The notes under the pieces: model-generated | The model's input: only the letters and a program-made list of their open reading frames with translations | Database searches by the model: none | What the model was told of the DNA's origin: nothing | Program-made: the position numbers and the translations under genes | Assembly (NCBI GenBank): GCA_934454525.1 | Contig: CAKSFM010000007.1 | Location: 1-64,000 of the forward strand | Length of the DNA: 64,000 bases | Source: an uncultured Clostridia bacterium | GTDB taxonomy: Bacteria; Bacillota; Clostridia; UMGS1883 | Direction: 5' to 3' | Shown here: in pieces, positions 59,109 through 64,000 of the stretch | Position numbering within the stretch: the first letter of the stretch is position 1 | How the letters are laid out: the number at the start of each line of letters is the position of its first letter

Positions 59109-60644
59109 ATGATAAGTAAAAAACACAGCGAAACATCAAGAACACAAAAGTCAGTAAAAAATGCAACGATAAATTTGATTATAAGACTTACAACTATGGT
59201 TTGCAGCTTTATTATGCGAACTGTTTTTCTGAAGTATCTGGGCGATCGCTATACCGGCATTTCCACACTTTTTACGGATATACTGAATATATTATCGTTT
59301 ACCGAATTGGGCATCGGCACTGCGGTTAGCTTTTCATTATATAAACCTATTGCAGAGAAGAACAATTATCGCATTGCACAGTTAATGAAGCTTTATAAAT
59401 ATGTGTATTTAGCTGTAAGCATGGTGATACTGGTAATCGGTCTGTCTTTTATTCCTTTTCTTGATTTTTTCGTTAATGGAGAACTTGGCATTAAGGAAAG
59501 CAAAGAATTAATATATATAATGTATCTTTTGAAAACTGCATTTTCCTACCTGCTTGTTTATAAAGCAACATTTGTTATTGCGGAACAGAAACAATATGTG
59601 GTAACAGGTATTGAGGGTATAGGAACAATTTTAAAAACAGTTTTGGAAATCATTATACTTGTTACAACAAAAAACTTTATAGCGTATCTGATACTGGAAA
59701 TTTTAGCGGTTGTTATGATTAATATTGCAATTTCCGTATACGCAAAAAGAGATTTGCAGGGGATTGCCGATAAGGTAAAAATAGATAAAACAGATATTTT
59801 TTCGCTTTTTAAGGATGTAAAAGACATTGTTATATATAAGGCAAGCGGTATTGTTTTAAACAGTACGGACAGCTTGATTATATCGCGCTTTATTAATATC
59901 ACATCTGTTACTCTGATGTCAAATTATAATATGATTTTTAATACGGTAAATTCAATTATGTACCAAATAATTTCGGCAATGACAGCTTCAATCGGAAATT
60001 TATCCGTATTAAATTCCAAGCATGAGCAAAAAAGAGTTTTTTTAACGGTTAGTTTTTTGACTTTCATGTTTTCGGAAATTGAATGTACCGGACTGTGGCT
60101 GTGCATTGATCCTTTTATAGAAACGCTGTGGGGAAAGCGATACATATTAAACAGCTTTATTAAAATTCTGTTGTGCATAAATTCATTTATAATAAATATG
60201 CATCTTTCGGTCGATATGTTTAGAACGGCAAACGGTATTTTCCACAAAGGGAGACTAAGACCGCTGGCTACAGCGATTGTAAATCTGGTGGTATCGCTGA
60301 TTGCTGTTAAATATATGGGTTTGGCGGGAGTTTTATTCGGAACGGTTGTTTCAAGAGCTGCTACACAACTTTGGTATGACCCGAAACTCATTTATAATAT
60401 TGTTTTTGATTCGAGCGTTAAAAGGTATTATTTGAAGTATTTTGTTTATTTTGTCACCATATTTGCAAATTGTTTTATCGGTAAAATAATTATAAAATTC
60501 TTTATGCAAAAAACAATAATTGAATTTGTTTTGGGTGTGCTGTATACCGCTGTATCAAGCGGATTGATTGTTCTGCTCTGTTACAGGAAAACGGATGAGT
60601 ATAAAAACGTTATAAAGTACGTTAAAGCACTTATAAGGAAGTAG
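59109..60644 (+). CDS. Wzx-like oligosaccharide flippase
   Basis: The 511-residue protein has about 14 hydrophobic helices and starts KNATINLIIRLTTMVCSFIMRTVFLKYLGDRYTGISTLF, the usual opening of MOP-superfamily polysaccharide flippases. It moves the lipid-linked repeat unit across the membrane for the polymerase. It is distinct from the SpoVB-like gene at 41784-43286. Located 11 bases after the ATP-grasp gene. Confidence 0.9.
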   Translation: MISKKHSETSRTQKSVKNATINLIIRLTTMVCSFIMRTVFLKYLGDRYTGISTLFTDILNILSFTELGIGTAVSFSLYKPIAEKNNYRIAQLMKLYKYVYLAVSMVILVIGLSFIPFLDFFVNGELGIKESKELIYIMYLLKTAFSYLLVYKATFVIAEQKQYVVTGIEGIGTILKTVLEIIILVTTKNFIAYLILEILAVVMINIAISVYAKRDLQGIADKVKIDKTDIFSLFKDVKDIVIYKASGIVLNSTDSLIISRFINITSVTLMSNYNMIFNTVNSIMYQIISAMTASIGNLSVLNSKHEQKRVFLTVSFLTFMFSEIECTGLWLCIDPFIETLWGKRYILNSFIKILLCINSFIINMHLSVDMFRTANGIFHKGRLRPLATAIVNLVVSLIAVKYMGLAGVLFGTVVSRAATQLWYDPKLIYNIVFDSSVKRYYLKYFVYFVTIFANCFIGKIIIKFFMQKTIIEFVLGVLYTAVSSGLIVLLCYRKTDEYKNVIKYVKALIRK

Positions 60645-60655
60645 TTTAGAAGTTA

Positions 60656-60745
60656 ATGTCTGTATATTCGGCAGAATCGGTAATGGCAATTGCAATAGCG
60701 GAAGCAGATAAGGTGTATACGGGGGATATATTCAGAAGAGGCTAA
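60656..60745 (+). other. Short ORF in the gap before the nucleotidyltransferase gene, probably not a gene
   Basis: The 122-base gap holds a 29-codon ORF (MSVYSAESVMAIAIAEADK...) with only a distant AAGGAAG box. It may be a remnant. The nucleotidyltransferase gene downstream has its own GAAAGGGA ribosome binding site. Confidence 0.2.
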
Positions 60746-60766
60746 AAACCGGAAAGGGATATTGTA

Positions 60767-61927
60767 ATGGATGCAAAAACGAGTAGAATTCTGTTTGCTT
60801 TGCTGCGTTCTGCAGTTTGTAACACACCTGTTACAAAAGAAGAAAGATTGCTTTTTAACGAAGATATGCTGCCGGAAATGATGAATATCGCAAAGAAGCA
60901 CGATGTCATAAATATATTGGCTTTTGCTCTAAAGAAAAATGGATTGATAAATAAAGAGTTTAAAGAGTTGGATGATAAAATTTCAATATCCATTTATCGT
61001 TATATAAAATTAGATTATGAATTAAAAAATATTTGCAATGCGCTTGAAACGGCTAAGATTCCGTTTATTCCTCTTAAAGGTTCGGTAATTCGTGAGTATT
61101 ATCCTGAGCCTTGGATGAGAACGAGCGCAGATATAGATGTGCTTATTCACGACTGTGATATTGAAACTGCTAAAGCGTATTTTACAGATAATTTGAAATA
61201 CAAATATGCGGGTATGCATGAATATGAGGCTTCCTTTTATACTGCAAGCGGCTGTCATGTGGAATTGCATTTCAATCTCATTGATAATGATTTGGCAAAT
61301 TCTGCCGCAAAGGTTCTTGATAAGGTTTGGGACACGGCAATAAAACATAACAATTATGAGTATTGGTGTGAAATGTCCGGTGAATTGTTTTATTTCTATC
61401 ATATTGCACATATGGCAAAGCATTTTGAAATCGGAGGCTGCGGCATACGTCCTTTTATTGACCTTTATATACTTAATCATAATTTTAATTATGACAGAAA
61501 AACATGCGATTCACTGTTTGCCGATGCAGGACTTACAAAGTTTTCAAAAGCGGCTGAATTACTTTCGGAAGTTTGGTTTAATAATGCTGAACATACTGAT
61601 ATTACATATCAGATGCAAGATTATATTTTGCGCGGCGGAGTGTTTGGAACGCACGAAAATGAAGTAATGGTGCAGAAACAAAAATTGGGCGGAAAATATG
61701 AATATATACTGTATAAAATATTTATCCCTTATAAAGAGTTGAAAAAACTATATCCGATTCTTGAAAAACACAGATGGCTGACTCCGATAATGGAAATTCG
61801 CCGTTGGTTCAGACATATATTTGTATGGCGTCTGAAACGCGCGGCAACAGAATTCCAATGCAATAACTCCGCTTCTGAAGACGCGGTAAGGGATGTAAAA
61901 AATTTATTTCAAAATATAGGATTATAA
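60767..61927 (+). CDS. Nucleotidyltransferase-fold protein (NTP_transf_5 type)
   Basis: The 386-residue protein matches the uncharacterised nucleotidyltransferase family. PFIPLKGSVIREYYPEPWMRTSADIDVLI (about 98-126) has the acidic pair of a nucleotidyltransferase; YTASGCHVELHFNL supplies a third acidic residue. Such genes are common at the ends of polysaccharide and secondary-metabolite clusters, but the target (small molecule, sugar or protein) is unknown. Last gene of the operon; no clear terminator follows. Confidence 0.78.
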   Translation: MDAKTSRILFALLRSAVCNTPVTKEERLLFNEDMLPEMMNIAKKHDVINILAFALKKNGLINKEFKELDDKISISIYRYIKLDYELKNICNALETAKIPFIPLKGSVIREYYPEPWMRTSADIDVLIHDCDIETAKAYFTDNLKYKYAGMHEYEASFYTASGCHVELHFNLIDNDLANSAAKVLDKVWDTAIKHNNYEYWCEMSGELFYFYHIAHMAKHFEIGGCGIRPFIDLYILNHNFNYDRKTCDSLFADAGLTKFSKAAELLSEVWFNNAEHTDITYQMQDYILRGGVFGTHENEVMVQKQKLGGKYEYILYKIFIPYKELKKLYPILEKHRWLTPIMEIRRWFRHIFVWRLKRAATEFQCNNSASEDAVRDVKNLFQNIGL

Positions 61928-62148
61928 TTGAATATGGTGCCGTCAATAACCCTAGGCAGATGTGTTAATATACGAACCCGTTTTTTTGAAGCCTTTGTTT
62001 TGGATTTTGCGGTGAAAAATCTAACACAAAGAAGCTTCACTTGCTATTATTTTTCTCCGGTACGTTTTGTTGTGAGTTTATCCCGTAACAAAACATTTCG
62101 GAATGTAACACATTACACACAAAAACATAAAAATGTTGAAAAAAGTTC
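61928..62148. other. Intergenic stretch after the polysaccharide operon
   Basis: No credible gene. A perfect 8-bp hairpin GTTTTGTT...AACAAAAC (about 62067-62097) has no T-run after it. A weak GAAGC...GCTTC pairing (about 61988-62038) is the only terminator-like structure for the operon. Confidence 0.4.
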
Positions 62149-62177
62149 TTGACAAAACCGGCCGTTTTATGTATAAT
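62149..62177 (+). promoter_or_regulatory. Perfect consensus promoter of tRNA-Pro
   Basis: TTGACA, 17 bp and TATAAT, 15 bases before the tRNA. Confidence 0.92.
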
Positions 62178-62192
62178 AATCGAGTAGCTAAT

Positions 62193-62269
62193 CTGGGTGT
62201 AGCGCAGTTTGGTAGCGTGCTTGAATGGGGTTCAAGAGGCCGGGAGTTCAAGTCTCCCCACTCAGACCA
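62193..62269 (+). tRNA. tRNA-Pro (GGG anticodon)
   Basis: 77 bases. Acceptor CTGGGTG/CACTCAG, D stem GCGC/GCGT, anticodon stem CTTGA/TCAAG with loop ATGGGGT (anticodon GGG), T stem GGGAG/CTCCC with TTCAAGT loop, discriminator A and encoded CCA. Confidence 0.96.
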
Positions 62270-62271
62270 GT

Positions 62272-62306
62272 AAAAACCGCTTAACCGTTAGGGTTAAGCG
62301 GTTTTT
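62272..62306 (+). terminator. Terminator of tRNA-Pro
   Basis: AAAAACCGCTTAACC and GGTTAAGCGGTTTTT form a perfect 15-bp stem with a five-base loop. Confidence 0.94.
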
Positions 62307-62498
62307 CTATGTCTAAAAAATTTGCACTCATTTTTAAAAATTTGTGTGCGGTTGCTATATCGGTTGCTGCGCGATCTCAACATTTGACACATTATAGCTC
62401 ATCTGTAATCCGTTTAAGGCTTTCCGATTCGGAGTAAGTGCAATGTCCTGACATATCAATTGCATCACAACAGTTTTCAATTTTTTGTTTTTTTATTA

Positions 62499-62527
62499 TT
62501 GACATGTAATCTATTTTAAGCTATAAT
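62499..62527 (+). promoter_or_regulatory. Perfect consensus promoter of tRNA-Leu
   Basis: TTGACA, 17 bp and TATAAT. The roughly 190 bases before it, back to the tRNA-Pro terminator, hold nothing recognisable. Confidence 0.92.
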
Positions 62528-62542
62528 AAATATACTGTATTG

Positions 62543-62630
62543 GCTCGAGTGGCGGAACAGGCAGACGCCCGGGACTTAAAATCCCGTGCCCCTTAAAGGC
62601 GTACCGGTTCGACCCCGGTCTCGAGCACCA
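62543..62630 (+). tRNA. tRNA-Leu (TAA anticodon)
   Basis: 88 bases with a class II long variable arm. Acceptor GCTCGAG/CTCGAGC, anticodon stem CGGGA/TCCCG with loop CTTAAAA (anticodon TAA), T loop TTCGACC, discriminator A and encoded CCA. Confidence 0.96.
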
Positions 62631-62682
62631 AAAGAGACAAACGCTTTTTATAACATAGTTATAATGATGTTTGTCTCTTTTT
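62631..62682 (+). terminator. Terminator of tRNA-Leu
   Basis: AAAGAGACAAAC and GTTTGTCTCTTT form a 12-bp stem with a long loop, followed by Ts. Confidence 0.85.
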
Positions 62683-62869
62683 ATATGCAAATTTTATACA
62701 AAATAGGATTGTAAATTAGCAGAATTGCCAAGTGAAACTTAAATCATCGAATGGAATTTAGCGGATAAAACATCATAATAGTGATGTTTAAAATTGAACA
62801 CTATAAATTATAATTAACGCTCTTTTCATTGCGCGCCTCCATAAAATAGGTTTATTTTCATTACTATAC

Positions 62870-62904
62870 AAAAACCGTGATGAATTAAAAATCCATCACG
62901 GTTT
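62870..62904 (-). terminator. Terminator of tRNA-Thr
   Basis: On the minus strand AAACCGTGATG and CATCACGGTTT form an 11-bp stem followed by TTTTTG, directly after the tRNA end. Confidence 0.9.
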
Positions 62905-62978
62905 GGAGCTGGTGGTCAGAATCGAACTGACAACCTGCTCATTACGAATGAGCTGCTCTGCCATTGAGCCACACCAGC
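62904..62978 (-). tRNA. tRNA-Thr (CGT anticodon)
   Basis: 75 bases on the minus strand. Acceptor GCTGGTG/CACCAGC, anticodon stem GCTCA/TGAGC with loop TTCGTAA (anticodon CGT), T stem GTCAG/CTGAC with TTCGATT loop, discriminator T and encoded CCA. Confidence 0.96.
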
Positions 62979-63001
62979 AAGTATTTTTCGTCAACATATA
63001 T

Positions 63002-63030
63002 ATTTTACTAATAATCTTCCGATTTGTCAA
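63002..63030 (-). promoter_or_regulatory. Promoter of tRNA-Thr
   Basis: On the minus strand TTGACA, a 17-bp spacer and TAAAAT, 24 bases before the tRNA. Confidence 0.88.
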
Positions 63031-63075
63031 TAGAATTATTATAGAAAATTAAATTTTTTTCACAGGAGGAAGACT

Positions 63076-63549
63076 ATGGAATTGTTTGACAGAGAAGCGG
63101 TTGTTGACTATGCAAAAGAATGGGCGCTTTCGCACAACGGGCATTACAGAATCAAAAACGGCTGCGGAGAGGGAACAAACTTTGTTTCGCAGTGTTTATA
63201 TTCCGGCGCAGGTTTTATGAACACATCGCGTGAAAACGGATGGTATTATACTTCGGAGGAAGATATATCTCCGTCATGGACGGAGCCTGAGCTTTTGTAT
63301 AAGTATCTTACCGGCAGAGCAAATAAAGGCCCGTTTGCCGTTGAAACAGAGAAAAATGCAGTTCGCGAGGGTGACATCGTTCAGTTCGGTGACTGCGACG
63401 GATATTTTTATCATTCGGCTGTTATCGCCAAGATTTACGGCGGAAAAATATTTGTCTGTGCACATGATGATAATGCCTATATGCGCCCGATTACAAGCTA
63501 CAGAGCGGCATCCATCCGCTATCTGCACATAATCGGAACAAGAATATAG
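63076..63549 (+). CDS. Amidase-fold (Amidase_6-type) protein with altered active site
   Basis: The 157-residue protein has the layout of the putative amidase domain PF12671: FDREAVVDYAKEWAL at the start, the TNFVSQCL motif, EGDIVQFGDCDGYFYHSAVI with the expected His, and AHDDNAYMRP near the end. Family members read DCTNFVSQ with Cys as presumed nucleophile. Here the motif is GCGEGTNFVSQCL, so that Cys is Gly33, with cysteines only at 30 and 40. It has no signal peptide and is just the domain. It may be inactive, or use Cys30. Start follows CAGGAGGAAG. Confidence 0.78.
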   Translation: MELFDREAVVDYAKEWALSHNGHYRIKNGCGEGTNFVSQCLYSGAGFMNTSRENGWYYTSEEDISPSWTEPELLYKYLTGRANKGPFAVETEKNAVREGDIVQFGDCDGYFYHSAVIAKIYGGKIFVCAHDDNAYMRPITSYRAASIRYLHIIGTRI

Positions 63550-63569
63550 CAAAAAAAGCAAAAAAATAA

Positions 63570-63598
63570 TTGAGATTAGAGAAAAAGTATGATAGAAT
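63570..63598 (+). promoter_or_regulatory. Sigma-A promoter of the aconitase-family gene
   Basis: TTGAGA, a 17-bp spacer and TAGAAT, 29 bases before the ATG at 63628. Confidence 0.65.
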
Positions 63599-63627
63599 AT
63601 CCGTATTGATTTACGGAGGTTCAGATT

Positions 63628-64000
63628 ATGCTTGAAAGAAAACAAGGCGGTGTTTATCTCACCGATGACGGTAAAATCCTTTCCGAGGCTGAGGGAAGGG
63701 CGCTCTGCGGCGAGCCTGCTGCGGCGCGTGAGCGTACAATGGCATACAGAATAATGCGCAGTCACTGCGTAAATAATGATAAGAACAAGCTTAATATCAA
63801 GTTTGACGCACTTATCTCGCACGATATAACATATGTTGGTATAATTCAGACGGCGCGCGCCAGCGGGCTGGAGCGTTTCCCCGTTCCTTATGCGCTGACA
63901 AACTGTCACAACAGCCTGTGCGCTGTCGGCGGAACGATTAATGAGGATGACCATGTTTTCGGCCTTTCCGCGGCGAAAAAGTACGGCGGAATATATGTTC
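63628..64000 (+). CDS. Aconitase-family hydratase, N-terminal part (cut by window end)
   Basis: The first 124 codons are visible and the frame is open at the edge. ATG 63628 has GGAGG upstream. The sequence KFDALISHDITYVGIIQTARASGLERFPVPYALTNCHNSLCAVGGTINEDDHVFGLSAAKKYGGIYV matches the start of the aconitase-like hydratases of Clostridia, roughly 750 residues; the NCHNS cysteine would be an Fe-S or active-site residue. These enzymes resemble aconitase/isopropylmalate isomerase but their substrate is often unassigned. Confidence 0.83.
   Translation, partial: MLERKQGGVYLTDDGKILSEAEGRALCGEPAAARERTMAYRIMRSHCVNNDKNKLNIKFDALISHDITYVGIIQTARASGLERFPVPYALTNCHNSLCAVGGTINEDDHVFGLSAAKKYGGIYV

Noticed and set aside
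62193..62978. tRNA-associated integration site or genomic island end
   Set aside because: No integrase, no direct repeat of a tRNA 3' end, and all three tRNAs are intact with their own promoters and terminators.
1..64000. CRISPR array
   Set aside because: No run of short direct repeats with unique spacers was seen; the only tandem repeats are the 219-bp coding modules.

Overview
The window reads as chromosomal DNA of an anaerobic, plant-polysaccharide-using member of the Clostridia (Firmicutes). This is inferred from [FeFe]-hydrogenases, a bifunctional AdhE, strong AGGAGG-type ribosome binding sites, near-consensus sigma-A promoters with 17-bp spacers, a CD1247-type zinc-ribbon protein, a TIGR04086-type membrane protein, copper-amine-oxidase-N cell-surface domains and CCA-encoding tRNAs. 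I cannot name the species. No phage, IS transposase, CRISPR array or rRNA operon is visible.

Left part (1-13.1 kb). The window opens inside a surface protein built of tandem CHB_HEX-type modules. Next come a lactate dehydrogenase-family gene, a non-autonomous repeat, a broken lactate permease, a PLP decarboxylase and an ECF transporter S subunit, then acpP-rnc. A four-gene operon follows: an XRE-PfkB fusion, a D-lyxose/mannose isomerase, a class II aldolase and a GH38 alpha-mannosidase. Together these could take mannose-containing glycans to fructose phosphate and trioses.

Housekeeping part (13.1-31.7 kb). This holds yajC, glmM, efp, asnS, a TPR protein, a divergent LysR/EamA pair, two different GH26-family secreted proteins, malQ, yqeG, and kduI-kduD for uronate (pectin) catabolism. 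KduI carries an unusual N-terminal domain and keeps a ribosome binding site inside the fusion.

Redox part (31.7-41.7 kb). A DNA glycosylase is followed by a four-gene hydrogen-sensing/hydrogenase locus: a 2Fe-2S protein, a PAS-type sensor hydrogenase, a SpoIIE-type phosphatase and an [FeFe]-hydrogenase. A second copy of the non-autonomous repeat, a phosphotransferase gene coupled to adhE, the long adhE leader and rpsT complete this part.

Right part (41.8-64 kb). A SpoVB/MATE-like exporter and asnA precede an AraC regulator divergent from a GH28-like gene and xylA. A perfect TTGACA-17-TATAAT promoter (47901-47929) then leads into thirteen co-directional genes for a surface polysaccharide: priming transferase, glycosyltransferases, glucuronyl C5-epimerase, polymerase, pyruvyl transferase, ATP-grasp, flippase and a nucleotidyltransferase. 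The operon begins with a CitE/HpcH-like lyase and a LysA-fold decarboxylase, and a class IV aminotransferase lies three genes in. With the ATP-grasp protein, these could make and attach a non-sugar amine or amino-acid substituent. This is the best candidate for an undescribed pathway here. Three tRNA genes (Pro-GGG, Leu-TAA, Thr-CGT), an amidase-fold protein lacking its usual cysteine, and the start of an aconitase-family hydratase close the window.
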